DNA of 63,685 nucleotides, from the NCBI GenBank assembly GCA_900539145.1, contig UQAX01000011.1:1-63685 (forward strand), written 5' to 3'. The stretch is from an uncultured Blautia sp. GTDB lineage: Bacteria; Bacillota; Clostridia; Lachnospirales; Lachnospiraceae. A model generated the notes under the pieces. The model ran no database searches and was not told where the DNA came from. It saw nothing but the letters and a program-made list of their open reading frames with translations. The first letter of the stretch is position 1; every line of letters starts with the position of its first letter. The position numbers and the translations under genes were made by a program. Shown in pieces: positions 42,701-51,710 of the stretch.

Positions 42701-44881
42701 CTATTTCCAGTAATCTCTTTCATTATCAATCATGTATAATAAAGCATTACAGATACATGCGGCAATATTGCTTCCACCCTTTCTTCCTCTGGCAACAATA
42801 TAAGGAACCTCTGTATCCATAATCATTTCCTTAGATTGTACCACATTTACAAAGCCAACGGGAACCCCTATAATCAAATATGGAGAAATTTTTTTCTCAT
42901 TTATCAGTTCATATAGTCTTACAAGAGCAGTCGGTGCATTGCCAATGGCAAAAATCAACGGTTTTCCAAGCTCTGCTGCTTTGTCCATACTTGCAGTGGC
43001 TCTGGTAGTTCCCAGTTCCTTTGCCTTCTTTGCCACGTCTTCATCAGACATAAAGCAATAGACCTCACCGCCGTACTTTGCCAACGCTTTTTTGTTAATT
43101 CCTGCTTTTGCCATCTGTGTGTCTGTGACAATGCAAGCGCCGTTTTTAATTGCTTCAATGGCTTTTTCCACTGCATTTGGAGAAAAGCAGAGATTATCTG
43201 CATAGTCAAAATCAGCGCTTGTATGAATACATCTTTTTACAATACACTCTGTACCGGGAACTAATTTTTTGTCTCCTAGCTCCTCTGTAATAATTTCAAA
43301 ACTTCTTGTTTCGATTTCTTTTGGTTTTACATTTTCCAATTCTACTTTCATTTGTCCTCTGCCTCTCTTTTTATTCAATCCGGCTTCTAAAATCTCATAA
43401 ATTTTCTTCATATCTAAATGTTCCCGAAGACCGTCTGCCAGCTTATCATACTGGGTTTCCTTAAATGCGGCAAAATCCATTCCCGTCATTTGGGAAACGT
43501 CCAGACCTTTTCTTTCTCCAATGGCTTTTACCACACTTTTTGCCACTTCTTCTTTATCAAAAATTCCATGCACATAAGAACCATATACATTGCCGGAATA
43601 AGCTCCGTCTTTTTTAGTTGTATTTTGTACATGGTCGGTAATCTCAGTAAAGGGCTGCGCTCCTTCCAAAAGCACACTTTCACCCATGTGGATTTCGTAT
43701 CCTTCCAGCTTGATACCGGTAAGAGCACTTAATGCACCGTCTACTTTTGGGAAAGTACCGGAAACTCTTGTACGGGTTTTAGAATTTTGGAACACGGTTT
43801 CCATTGGTAAAAGTCCCATGCCTTTTACCTCCCCGCCTGCTTCAACGCCATCCGGATCGGAAAGTTTTTCTCCTAACATCTGGTATCCGCCGCAGACACC
43901 GAAAATAATCTTTCCTTCGGCAGCTTTTTTCAAAATTGCTGCTTCCAGCCCACTCTGTCTTAACCAGAGTAAATCTTCCATGGTATTTTTCGTTCCCGGT
44001 AGAATAATCATATCGGGATTTTTCAGTTCACTGACTGATTTTACATAGCGCAGAGAAACACCGGAAATCATTTCCAAGGCATTAAAATCTGTAAAATTGG
44101 AAATTCTGGGCACACGGATAACTGCGATATCAATAGCGCCGATTTCCTGATTGCCGGAAAAGCGCTCGGTGAGGCTGTCTTCATCTTCTACCTCCAGCTC
44201 CATGTAAGGAGCTACTCCCACCACGGGAATACCTGTTTTTTCTTCCAGACTTACCACTCCCGGATCTAAAATGGTTTTATCTCCTCGGAATTTATTGATA
44301 ATCATGCCCTTTACCATTTTCTGCTCATCTTCTTCCAGCAGCATGACTGTTCCGATTAGCTGTGCAAAAACACCGCCTCTGTCAATATCTCCCACCAGAA
44401 GCACAGGAGCTTTTGCCTGTTTTGCCATTCCCATGTTCACAATATCTTCTTTTTTTAAATTGATTTCCGCAGGACTTCCCGCTCCTTCAATGACAATAAT
44501 ATCATAATCTTTTTCTAATTTATGGTAGGCTTCCATGACCTTGGGAATAAGCTGCTTCTTGTAAGCAAAATAGTCTCTGGCGCTCATCGTTCCCAGCACT
44601 TCTCCGTTGACAATCACCTGACTTCCCACATCGTTGGTAGGCTTTAAAAGAATAGGGTTCATTAACACTGAAGGTTTAATTCCCGCTGCCTCTGCCTGCA
44701 TCACCTGCGCTCTTCCCATCTCTAATCCGTCTTCGGTAATAAAAGAATTTAACGCCATGTTCTGAGACTTAAAAGGCGCTACCCGATAACCATCCTGTTT
44801 AAAAATTCTGCAAAGTCCTGCTGCCAAAAGACTTTTTCCTGCATTGGACATAGTTCCCTGTATCATAATTGCCTTTGCCAT
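42701..44881 (-). CDS. cbiP-cbiC: Fusion of cobyric acid synthase CbiP and precorrin-8 methylmutase CbiC
   Basis: One frame of 726 residues. The first 500 are CbiP/CobQ: IMIQGTMSNAGKSLLAAGLCR (P-loop-like), FKSQNMALNS, IVIEGAGSPAEI and a class-I glutamine amidotransferase half with GVCGGYQMLG (Cys nucleophile) and SYVHGIFD. The last 216 are CbiC: IVKRCIHTSADFDYADNL (catalytic His), IVTDTQMAKAGI and GVPVGFVNVVQSKE. CbiP amidates four side chains of adenosylcobyrinic diamide; CbiC moves a methyl from C11 to C12. An internal ATG at 43351 with AGAGG nearby could also start a free 216-residue CbiC. Confidence 0.94.
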   Translation of the reverse strand: MAKAIMIQGTMSNAGKSLLAAGLCRIFKQDGYRVAPFKSQNMALNSFITEDGLEMGRAQVMQAEAAGIKPSVLMNPILLKPTNDVGSQVIVNGEVLGTMSARDYFAYKKQLIPKVMEAYHKLEKDYDIIVIEGAGSPAEINLKKEDIVNMGMAKQAKAPVLLVGDIDRGGVFAQLIGTVMLLEEDEQKMVKGMIINKFRGDKTILDPGVVSLEEKTGIPVVGVAPYMELEVEDEDSLTERFSGNQEIGAIDIAVIRVPRISNFTDFNALEMISGVSLRYVKSVSELKNPDMIILPGTKNTMEDLLWLRQSGLEAAILKKAAEGKIIFGVCGGYQMLGEKLSDPDGVEAGGEVKGMGLLPMETVFQNSKTRTRVSGTFPKVDGALSALTGIKLEGYEIHMGESVLLEGAQPFTEITDHVQNTTKKDGAYSGNVYGSYVHGIFDKEEVAKSVVKAIGERKGLDVSQMTGMDFAAFKETQYDKLADGLREHLDMKKIYEILEAGLNKKRGRGQMKVELENVKPKEIETRSFEIITEELGDKKLVPGTECIVKRCIHTSADFDYADNLCFSPNAVEKAIEAIKNGACIVTDTQMAKAGINKKALAKYGGEVYCFMSDEDVAKKAKELGTTRATASMDKAAELGKPLIFAIGNAPTALVRLYELINEKKISPYLIIGVPVGFVNVVQSKEMIMDTEVPYIVARGRKGGSNIAACICNALLYMIDNERDYWK

Positions 44882-44883
44882 TG

Positions 44884-45942
44884 TTATTTCCTCTTTTCCC
44901 CGTTTAAAATATATTCCAAAGCTTCTGTTAATCGCTCATTTTCCTCTCTTTTTCGGACTGCAATACGGTAAAAGCCTTCTTCCAAATTTGGATAATTACT
45001 GCAATCTCTTATGGCGATCCCCTGTTTCAGACAGTCCTCCTTTAAATGCAGAGGACCTTTAAAAAAGATATAATTGGCTTTTGAAGGATAACAGAAAAGC
45101 TCCAATTTTCTTAATTTTTCTAACAGATATTCTTTTTCTTCTTTGATTTTATCAAAGGTTTCTTTTACATATTCTTTTTCTTTTAATGCCGCTATTCCTG
45201 CTTCCTGTGCCAGCACCGATACATTCCACGGCTGCATGACTGCCTTCATATTTTCTAAAGTGTCCTTATCACTGCAAAGTCCATATCCCAGACGAATACC
45301 CGCCATTGCATATTTTTTCGTAAATGCCTTCAGCAAAAAGAAATTGGTATAAGTCTCTAAATATGCTTTCATGGTATAAGCTTCCGGATTTTCTACAAAA
45401 TCAATAAAACATTCATCCAACACAAGAAAAGCATCTGAAATTTTGCAGCGTTGTAAAATTCGCTCTACATAACTTCTGTCTGCCAGTATTCCCGTTGGGT
45501 TGTTGGGATTGCAGAAGAATACCATGTCAATATCCTTCGTAATTCTATCTATAAAATTCTCCTGCGGCACAAAGCCTTTTTCCTCTGAAAGCGGCACATA
45601 CACGATTTCACATCCCACAGAAGACAAAGCCTGCTCATATTCTGCAAAAGTAGGGGCAAGAAGCAATGCCTTTTTTGGCTTCCTTGCCAATACCAGACCG
45701 AAAATCAAATCCGCAGCGCCATTTCCGCAGATGATTTTTTCTTCTGCTACCCCTTCCTCCTTTGCCAAGGCTTTGCGAAGCTTATCACAGCTTACGTCAG
45801 GATAACATTCCGCTTTCTCAAGCGCCTGTATCACTGCCTCCTTCACACCTTTCGGTATTCCATAGGGATTACAATTTGCGGAAAAATCTAAAATACCGGG
45901 ATTACGGTATACGTCTCCGCCGTGTACGTGTATCTTTGTCAT
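44884..45942 (-). CDS. cobD: Threonine-phosphate decarboxylase CobD (aminotransferase fold)
   Basis: A 352-residue PLP enzyme of fold type I, close to histidinol-phosphate aminotransferase. HVHGGDVYRNPGILDFSAN is the characteristic CobD opening, FCNPNNPTGILAD and LVLDECFIDF follow, and the cofactor lysine is in LLKAFTKKYAMAGIRLGY. It makes (R)-1-aminopropan-2-ol phosphate, the linker to the lower ligand. Its place between cbiB and cbiP supports this over a histidine-pathway role. Confidence 0.92.
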   Translation of the reverse strand: MTKIHVHGGDVYRNPGILDFSANCNPYGIPKGVKEAVIQALEKAECYPDVSCDKLRKALAKEEGVAEEKIICGNGAADLIFGLVLARKPKKALLLAPTFAEYEQALSSVGCEIVYVPLSEEKGFVPQENFIDRITKDIDMVFFCNPNNPTGILADRSYVERILQRCKISDAFLVLDECFIDFVENPEAYTMKAYLETYTNFFLLKAFTKKYAMAGIRLGYGLCSDKDTLENMKAVMQPWNVSVLAQEAGIAALKEKEYVKETFDKIKEEKEYLLEKLRKLELFCYPSKANYIFFKGPLHLKEDCLKQGIAIRDCSNYPNLEEGFYRIAVRKREENERLTEALEYILNGEKRK

Positions 45943-45956
45943 TGTTTTAATCTCCT

Positions 45957-46937
45957 TTAAAGAAATAAAATACCTGCCAATATTGCAGTTCTTCCTGCCA
46001 CAAAAAGCACTGCGCCTAAAAAGGCGCTTACATACAATAATGTATTGGCACGTTTAATATCCTCATATTCAATCTCTCGGTTTGCGTCTCCGATGGTCGG
46101 TTTTTCATATAATTTTCCAAAATAATAGGCATTTCCCGCAAGCTGCACGTTTAAAGCCCCTGCCATCACTGCTTCTGTCTGTGCGGAATTTGGACTGGCA
46201 TGATTGTATCGGTCTCTCAAAAAGACTTTTTTTGCGTTTTTACCGTCAAGACCTTCCAAATAAGCCGCCGCAATCATCAGCCATGCAGAAATTCTGGCAG
46301 GAATATAATTGACTATATCATCCAGCTTGGCAGCATATCTTCCGAAGTTGATATATTTCTCATTCTTATATCCCACCATAGAGTCCATAGTATTAATCCC
46401 TTTATAGACAAACATCAGCACCGGACCACCGATTGCCATATAAAAAAGCGGTGCGATAATTCCGTCAGAAGTATTTTCCGCAACGGTTTCTACGGCTGCC
46501 TTTGTAATTCCTTTTTCATCCAACGCTTTTGTATCACGTCCCACAATCATGGAAACCGCATGTCTTGCGCCTTCTAAATCGCCCTTTTTCAGTTCTTTGT
46601 ATACCTTCATGCTCTCCTGTTTTAAGGATTTTACCGCAAGCATCTGATAACAGAAAAAGCTCTCGATTACAATTCCCAGTATGGTATGTATTTGATATCC
46701 GATATACAGAATAACAAAAGGTATCAAACCGGATAACAAGCAAATTAGAATAACCAGCGCCAGTCCTGCCTTGCGCTCGCCTTTTTCTGCCTTTGGGAAT
46801 AAATTACGCAAATGTTTTTCAAAAAAAGAAATACCGTTTCCGATTATTCGAACGGGATGGTAAAGCCATCTGGGATCTCCCAAAAGCAAATCTATAAAAA
46901 AGCCCAAAAGCAGGGCAGTTCCTGTCCATTTTATCAT
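45957..46937 (-). CDS. cbiB: Adenosylcobinamide-phosphate synthase CbiB
   Basis: A 326-residue membrane protein with about five hydrophobic segments. Typical text: GFFIDLLLGDPRWLYHPVRIIG at the start, AVETVAENTSDGIIAPLFYMAIGG and VYKGINTMDSMVGYKNEKY, DRYNHASPNSAQTEAVMAGAL. It joins cobyric acid with aminopropanol phosphate. It is flanked by cobD (14 bp) and cobC-like (4 bp). Confidence 0.95.
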   Translation of the reverse strand: MIKWTGTALLLGFFIDLLLGDPRWLYHPVRIIGNGISFFEKHLRNLFPKAEKGERKAGLALVILICLLSGLIPFVILYIGYQIHTILGIVIESFFCYQMLAVKSLKQESMKVYKELKKGDLEGARHAVSMIVGRDTKALDEKGITKAAVETVAENTSDGIIAPLFYMAIGGPVLMFVYKGINTMDSMVGYKNEKYINFGRYAAKLDDIVNYIPARISAWLMIAAAYLEGLDGKNAKKVFLRDRYNHASPNSAQTEAVMAGALNVQLAGNAYYFGKLYEKPTIGDANREIEYEDIKRANTLLYVSAFLGAVLFVAGRTAILAGILFL

Positions 46938-46941
46938 GATT

Positions 46942-47532
46942 TTATCCTTTCTGTACCAGAGTGATTTCTCTTTTTTGCTCCCATACTTCTTTGTCTATAT
47001 GGAGCATGTAAAACCCTCCATTTTCAAGCTGCCATTTAAAATATTCTCCCTTTGGCTGTGCAAAACGGGAAAGAATACTCATAATCGTACCTCCGTGTAC
47101 CACCATGGCAACCTGCTTCTGCTCTTTTGAAAAGGCTTTTGAAATACATTCCTCAAAGCCTTTGCTACACCGTTTTTGAAATGCTTCCATGCCTTCGCCT
47201 TCCGGAAAAGGCAACGTTCCGTTGCTGTCAATCCATTCCTGATATTCTTTTACATCTGACAGCTCCTGATAATTTTTATTTTCAAATTTTCCAAAATCAC
47301 ATTCTCTTAAAAGTATATTTGTCTCCACTGAAAGATTTGGATAAATAAGCTCTGCTGTTTCCAGACATCGCTTCATGGGACTTGCATATACAAACTCTGC
47401 TTTTGGATAGCAGTTTTTTCTTATTTCTTCTATGCCAAGAGAGCATAGGTTTTCATCTGTTCTGCAACCGATGTATCTGCCCTTTGTATTTCCTAAGGTT
47501 TTTCCGTGTCGGATTAAAATCACTTTAAGCAT
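46942..47532 (-). CDS. cobC: Histidine phosphatase, probable alpha-ribazole phosphatase
   Basis: A 196-residue member of the phosphoglycerate-mutase-like superfamily. The catalytic LIRHGKTLGNTKGRYIG motif is at the N-terminus, and the second histidine is in MVVHGGTIMSIL. The context inside the nucleotide-loop genes makes alpha-ribazole-5'-phosphate (or cobalamin-5'-phosphate) the likely substrate, but sequence alone does not distinguish it from other small-molecule phosphatases. It overlaps the short cobU-like gene by 8 bp. Confidence 0.85.
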   Translation of the reverse strand: MLKVILIRHGKTLGNTKGRYIGCRTDENLCSLGIEEIRKNCYPKAEFVYASPMKRCLETAELIYPNLSVETNILLRECDFGKFENKNYQELSDVKEYQEWIDSNGTLPFPEGEGMEAFQKRCSKGFEECISKAFSKEQKQVAMVVHGGTIMSILSRFAQPKGEYFKWQLENGGFYMLHIDKEVWEQKREITLVQKG

Positions 47533-47911
47533 TTTTTATTACCGTACCAAGACCGCATACCACACGAATGACCTGACTGCTTTTTGCAGCCAGTTGTGTA
47601 CAGAGCCGTCCTGTACCTTCCCTGTATTTTCTGTCAAAGGCGTTTATGGGGACTACTCCATATCCCAATTCATTGGAAATCACAATGATATCCGGATTTC
47701 TTTCCTGAATTTTCTCCGTCAGATTTTCAAAATCCCATCCTTGTTCCAAGCCCTTTTTTACCCATTCATGAAAATGATACAGACAGGTACAATGAAAAAT
47801 ATCCTCATAGTCTGCATCTTTTCCGTCTGTCATCTGTTCCTCCAAAAGAGAGAACTTTTCTTTTACATATTCTTTCTTTCCCTGAAAAGCTCCGCCTATA
47901 ATTAACTTCAT
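47525..47911 (-). CDS. Short CobU-like protein (cobinamide kinase-type P-loop protein)
   Basis: A 128-residue protein, about 50-60 shorter than CobU. It has a P-loop-like start (LIIGGAFQGKKEYV, with Lys-Lys instead of Lys-Ser/Thr) and a very CobU-like second half: IIVISNELGYGVVPINAFDRKYREGTGRLCTQLA. The segment with the guanylylated histidine (RIxxHRxxR in CobU) is missing. It cannot be bifunctional by the known mechanism and might be a kinase-only form, a partner of the full-length CobU 760 bp upstream, or a remnant. Overlap with cobC (8 bp) argues that it is still translated. Confidence 0.8.
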   Translation of the reverse strand: MKLIIGGAFQGKKEYVKEKFSLLEEQMTDGKDADYEDIFHCTCLYHFHEWVKKGLEQGWDFENLTEKIQERNPDIIVISNELGYGVVPINAFDRKYREGTGRLCTQLAAKSSQVIRVVCGLGTVIKNA

Positions 47912-47926
47912 GGTCTTTCCCTTCTT

Positions 47927-48700
47927 TTACATCATTCTGCTGATAATTTCACCGATTACACAGGAAAATGCAATTACCAGCTCGCAAATCTGAATGTGAA
48001 AACCGGCTAAATCTCCGGTAATTCCTCCAAATTCCTTCATGGACATTTTATAATAATACAAATATTCCAAAGCAACTCCCACTATGATACATGCGCCGAT
48101 TATCGGATTATATGCCAGCATTGCACATACGCAAAGAACCATATAAACACAGGAAACAATTCGCACGCAATTTTTCTGTGCTCCGTCAGAAAAAGTGGCT
48201 GCAAGCCCTGTGTTTTTTGCCATAGGAAAGCTGGCAATGGAAAAGCTTCCAAGCGCTCTGGAAAGTACAAAGCCAATACATACAACAGGCAAGCTTTTTA
48301 AAGTAATTTCATGATATATTCCATAATACAGGAAAAAATATACCACGGCTGTGATAATGGCAAAAGCCCCTGCGTGAGAGTCCTTTAAAATTTCTAATTT
48401 GCGCTCTCTTGGCTGATAAGAATGAATGGCATCGGAGGTGTCCAGCAAACCGTCCAGATGAATGCCTCCTGTGAGAAACACCGGTATCATCACAAAAATC
48501 ATTGCATAAAAGCCTTTACTTTCTATAAAATATCTTCCGTAAAAGCCCCAAAGCCATACTACACCGCCGATAATTGCACCGATAAGTGGGAAAAAGCACA
48601 TAATATAGCGCATATTTTCCTTTTTCCAATCACTGGCAGGCATTGGAATTTTGGAATACATAGAAAAGGCAATTTTAAAACTGTTCCACAATTTTTCCAT
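47927..48700 (-). CDS. cobS: Adenosylcobinamide-GDP ribazoletransferase CobS
   Basis: A 257-residue membrane enzyme that joins adenosylcobinamide-GDP and alpha-ribazole. MEKLWNSFKIAFSMYSKIPMP is a typical start, FLTGGIHLDGLLDTSDAIHSYQPRERKLEILKDSHAGAF holds the acidic active-site residues in the cytoplasmic loop, and several hydrophobic helices follow. I use the ATG at 48700 (AAGGACAG ahead of it); the longer frame from 48751 only adds a basic stretch inside cobU. It overlaps cobU by 26 bp. Confidence 0.94.
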   Translation of the reverse strand: MEKLWNSFKIAFSMYSKIPMPASDWKKENMRYIMCFFPLIGAIIGGVVWLWGFYGRYFIESKGFYAMIFVMIPVFLTGGIHLDGLLDTSDAIHSYQPRERKLEILKDSHAGAFAIITAVVYFFLYYGIYHEITLKSLPVVCIGFVLSRALGSFSIASFPMAKNTGLAATFSDGAQKNCVRIVSCVYMVLCVCAMLAYNPIIGACIIVGVALEYLYYYKMSMKEFGGITGDLAGFHIQICELVIAFSCVIGEIISRMM

Positions 48701-49238
48701 TTTTCTGTCCTTCTTTTTTCTCTGTCTTTTTATGCTGTAATGGGATACCATATACTACTTCGGTAACTTCTTGTGCCCATACGGCAAGCTTTGTGTTAAT
48801 TTCTCCCAGATATTTCTGATATTGCTTTGTTTCTTCCTCATACTCTATCCCATCGGAAAAAATTTCGTTTGTCACAATGACCACTTGCTCTGCCTGTTTA
48901 TCTAAATTTTTCACGCCTTCTAAAATTTCTTCCACTACTCTTTCTTTTGCGCCGTTTTCCTGAAACATTTCATTAGCAGTAAGATTGGAAAGACACTCCA
49001 AAAGTACACAGGAATGTTTTGGTATTTTCACATTTTTCAAGCCTACATAACATTCCACCGTAGAAAAATTTTTCTCTGCCCGCATGGTACGGTGGCGGGC
49101 AATTCTTTTGTGACTTTCTTCATCAAAAGGGTACATGGTGGCTATATAAATGCGGTTGAAATCTCCGAATTCTACTACCGTTTGCTCTGCGTAAGCGGAT
49201 TTCCCACTGCCGCTTCCCCCTGTAATTAAAGTAATCAT
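48675..49238 (-). CDS. cobU: Adenosylcobinamide kinase / adenosylcobinamide-phosphate guanylyltransferase CobU
   Basis: A 187-residue P-loop enzyme. ITLITGGSGSGKSAYAE is the Walker A region, and the guanylylation histidine is in HKRIARHRTMRAEKNF. VLLECLSNLTANEMF and QVVIVTNEIFSDGIEYEEETKQY replace the usual NEVGxGIVP segment, an uncommon variant: that conserved loop is instead present in the short CobU-like protein. It phosphorylates adenosylcobinamide and transfers GMP. The last 15 residues are very charged and overlap cobS. Confidence 0.9.
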   Translation of the reverse strand: MITLITGGSGSGKSAYAEQTVVEFGDFNRIYIATMYPFDEESHKRIARHRTMRAEKNFSTVECYVGLKNVKIPKHSCVLLECLSNLTANEMFQENGAKERVVEEILEGVKNLDKQAEQVVIVTNEIFSDGIEYEEETKQYQKYLGEINTKLAVWAQEVTEVVYGIPLQHKKTEKKEGQKNGKIVEQF

Positions 49239-49253
49239 TTTTCCCTGTCCTCT

Positions 49254-50303
49254 CTAATCCAAAGGCTGGTAAGCTTCCATTCCCCAGTTGCCAAAATCAC
49301 CCATCTGGTTATAAACCGCCAATCCTGTATCTAACAGAGGGAATAAATTAAGCGCTCCTGTTCCCTCTCCCAGACACATATCACAGTGCAAAGGCGCTTC
49401 TTTTTCCAGCGCTTCTAAAAGTAAAGCGCCTGCCGGTTCTTTGGAAACATGGGTGGCAAGCATATAATCTTTTGCCAGAGGACAGATAGCTGCTGCCGCC
49501 AACGCTCCTGTGGCTGAAATCACCCCGTCAATGAGAACAGGAATATGAAAAGCCGCTCCTCCTAAAAACAATCCGGCAATGGCAGCAATGTCAAAGCCCC
49601 CTACCTTAGAAAGAACATCAATAGCATCTGTTTTATCCGGCTGGTGAAGGTCAATGGCTTTTTTAATTGCCGTAATCTTACGGTTTAATCCTTCTGTGGA
49701 AAGTCCTGCTCCCCTTCCGGTCATTTTTTCCACCGGAATATCTAAAAGTACGGAAGCCACAGCGCTGCTGGTCGTGGTATTTCCAATTCCCATCTCTCCC
49801 GTTGCAATTACGTGATAGCCCTTTTCTTTCATCATCTGGGCTGCTTCTATTCCGATTTCAATAGCTTTGATTGCCTGTTCTCTTGTCATAGCAGGCTCTT
49901 TTGTCATGTTTTTTGTTCCATAGGCAATTTTGCGGTTAAAAATGCTTACATCTCTTGCCACACCTACATCAATGGGAAAAATATCACAGCCCACACTTTT
50001 GCACATAATACTGGAGGCTGCTTTTTCCTGCAAGAAATTTTCTGCCACCAAAGCCGTAATTTCCTGTCCTGTCTGTGTGACGCCTTCTTCTACCACACCG
50101 TTATCTGCACACATGGGGATTAAAACTCTTTTTTCCACACATACCTTTGGCGTGCCTGTAATTCCCGCAATCTGCACAACCATATCTTCCAATTTTCCAA
50201 GACTATGCAAAGGATGGGCAATACTGTCCCAATGCGCCTGACTGCTTTTCATTGCTTCCTCATTTAACGGCTGTATCTTTTCTAAAGCTTCCTGCAACTT
50301 CAT
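49254..50303 (-). CDS. cobT: Nicotinate-nucleotide-dimethylbenzimidazole phosphoribosyltransferase CobT
   Basis: A 349-residue enzyme that makes alpha-ribazole phosphate from nicotinate mononucleotide and a lower-ligand base. The marks are RVLIPMCADNGVVEEGVTQTGQEIT, ATGEMGIGNTTTSSAV, MTGRGAGLSTEGL and the C-terminal LHCDMCLGEGTGALNLFPLLD with the catalytic Glu. No bza or bluB gene is present here, so the natural base (dimethylbenzimidazole, purine or phenol) is not evident. Start overlaps the cbiA stop by 4 bp. Confidence 0.96.
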   Translation of the reverse strand: MKLQEALEKIQPLNEEAMKSSQAHWDSIAHPLHSLGKLEDMVVQIAGITGTPKVCVEKRVLIPMCADNGVVEEGVTQTGQEITALVAENFLQEKAASSIMCKSVGCDIFPIDVGVARDVSIFNRKIAYGTKNMTKEPAMTREQAIKAIEIGIEAAQMMKEKGYHVIATGEMGIGNTTTSSAVASVLLDIPVEKMTGRGAGLSTEGLNRKITAIKKAIDLHQPDKTDAIDVLSKVGGFDIAAIAGLFLGGAAFHIPVLIDGVISATGALAAAAICPLAKDYMLATHVSKEPAGALLLEALEKEAPLHCDMCLGEGTGALNLFPLLDTGLAVYNQMGDFGNWGMEAYQPLD

Positions 50304-51697
50304 TCTTCAAGTCCTCCTGACTGTCTTCTTTTGAAATTTCTGCAACAATCCAGAAACGCCTTAGGCAAATCCGGATTTCCATAATAGTAAAAGTGGGGAA
50401 ATCCCGCTATCATAGTCGGCGTACTGTGAATACAATCCCAGCCTCTTTTGCCCACAGGCTTTTTGGCATGAAAATCAGTACCGCAGTTTGTAGAGTCAAA
50501 ATAATGAAACTCATGAGCCGGACATGTTCCTATGAGTGTTCCGAATACCGGCTTTTTACAGGATGCTTCAATATACCCAAAGCGGGACAGCTTTCCAGTA
50601 TTAAAAACTTTTCCCTTAATTTGTCCCACTCCCTGACGAAAAATCCCTTTTTCATCCTCAAAGGTATCATGAAGATACATAAAGCCGCCGCACTCTGCAA
50701 GAACCGGCATTCCTTTTGAAAGAGCTTCTTTTATTTCTTTCCGCATAGAAGCATTTTCTTCCAGCGCTTTTCCGTATAATTCAGGATAACCTCCATACAA
50801 TAAAAGTCCCTGAATATCTTCCGGCAATTTTTTATCATGAATAGGAGAAAAGGGCACCAGTTCTGCTCCCATTTCTTCTAAGAGCTTTAAATTATCTTCA
50901 TAGAAAAAGCAAAAAGCCTCGTCCATTGCTAATCCGATTTTTATTTTCTCTCCCTGATTTTTCAAGCTTTGAAAATATTCCTCTGTTTCTTTTTCCACAG
51001 ACAAAGCAGGCGCACTCTTTCCCAGAGCGATAAGACCGTCAAAATCTATGGTTTCTTCCATACGTTTGGCAAGCTTTACAAGCTTTTCTTTAAAATCCTG
51101 TATCTCCCCCGGCATCACAAGCCCTAAATGGCGGCTTTCAATAACACAGTCTGTTACCACAGGAACATAACCGTATACCGTTATCCCCAGCTTTGCTTCA
51201 ATCATTTCTTTTACTCTGGGATACAGCATTGGGGAAATCTGATTTAACAGCACCCCTTTTATATTGCTGTCCGGCATAAAATTCACAAATCCCTGAATAA
51301 AAGGAAGAATGGAAACGCTCATTCCCTTACAATTTACAATAAGTACCGCCGGTGTCTGTGTCACCTTTGCCAAATCATAGGCGCTGGCTTTTGTCGTTGT
51401 TCCGCCCACACCATCATAATATCCCATAACGCCTTCCATTACGGCAATATCACAGTCCTCCAAATTTCGCTTTAACAAATATCTGGTTCTGTCCGGCGTA
51501 GTAAAAAAAGTATCTAAATTTCGGGCTTTTGTTCCGATTACCTTTGTATGAAACATGGGATCAATATAATCCGGTCCGCATTTAAAGGAAGCGGTTTTTA
51601 ATCCTCTGTTTTTTAACGCCTGTAAAATCCCACAGGTAATCAAAGTTTTTCCGCTGCCGCTTGCACCGGCTGTTAAAAGAAAACGAGCTGTACTCAT
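50300..51697 (-). CDS. cbiA: Cobyrinic acid a,c-diamide synthase CbiA
   Basis: A 465-residue ATP-dependent amidotransferase. The synthetase half has FLLTAGASGSGKTLITCGIL (P-loop), FKCGPDYIDPMFH and IAVMEGVMGYYDG; the glutaminase half has GLLLYGGYPELYG, PVLAECGGFMYLHD (Cys nucleophile) and ACPAHEFHYFDS. It amidates side chains a and c of cobyrinate. It lies 13 bp downstream of the CbiJ-E-T fusion. Confidence 0.95.
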   Translation of the reverse strand: MSTARFLLTAGASGSGKTLITCGILQALKNRGLKTASFKCGPDYIDPMFHTKVIGTKARNLDTFFTTPDRTRYLLKRNLEDCDIAVMEGVMGYYDGVGGTTTKASAYDLAKVTQTPAVLIVNCKGMSVSILPFIQGFVNFMPDSNIKGVLLNQISPMLYPRVKEMIEAKLGITVYGYVPVVTDCVIESRHLGLVMPGEIQDFKEKLVKLAKRMEETIDFDGLIALGKSAPALSVEKETEEYFQSLKNQGEKIKIGLAMDEAFCFFYEDNLKLLEEMGAELVPFSPIHDKKLPEDIQGLLLYGGYPELYGKALEENASMRKEIKEALSKGMPVLAECGGFMYLHDTFEDEKGIFRQGVGQIKGKVFNTGKLSRFGYIEASCKKPVFGTLIGTCPAHEFHYFDSTNCGTDFHAKKPVGKRGWDCIHSTPTMIAGFPHFYYYGNPDLPKAFLDCCRNFKRRQSGGLEE

Positions 51698-51710
51698 AAT
51701 TCTATCCTCT

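Noticed and set aside
42250..42822. 190-codon plus-strand frame that looks like a membrane protein
   Set aside because: The Leu-rich run is the mirror of the Glu-rich region of the zinc-ribbon gene on the other strand.
47432..47905. 157-codon plus-strand frame
   Set aside because: It is antisense to the short cobU-like gene and the start of the cobC-like gene; no homology pattern.
47525..47911. Short cobU-like gene as a plain pseudogene
   Set aside because: Its second half is well conserved, the frame is intact, and it is embedded by overlap in a tightly packed operon; I kept it as a gene of uncertain activity.
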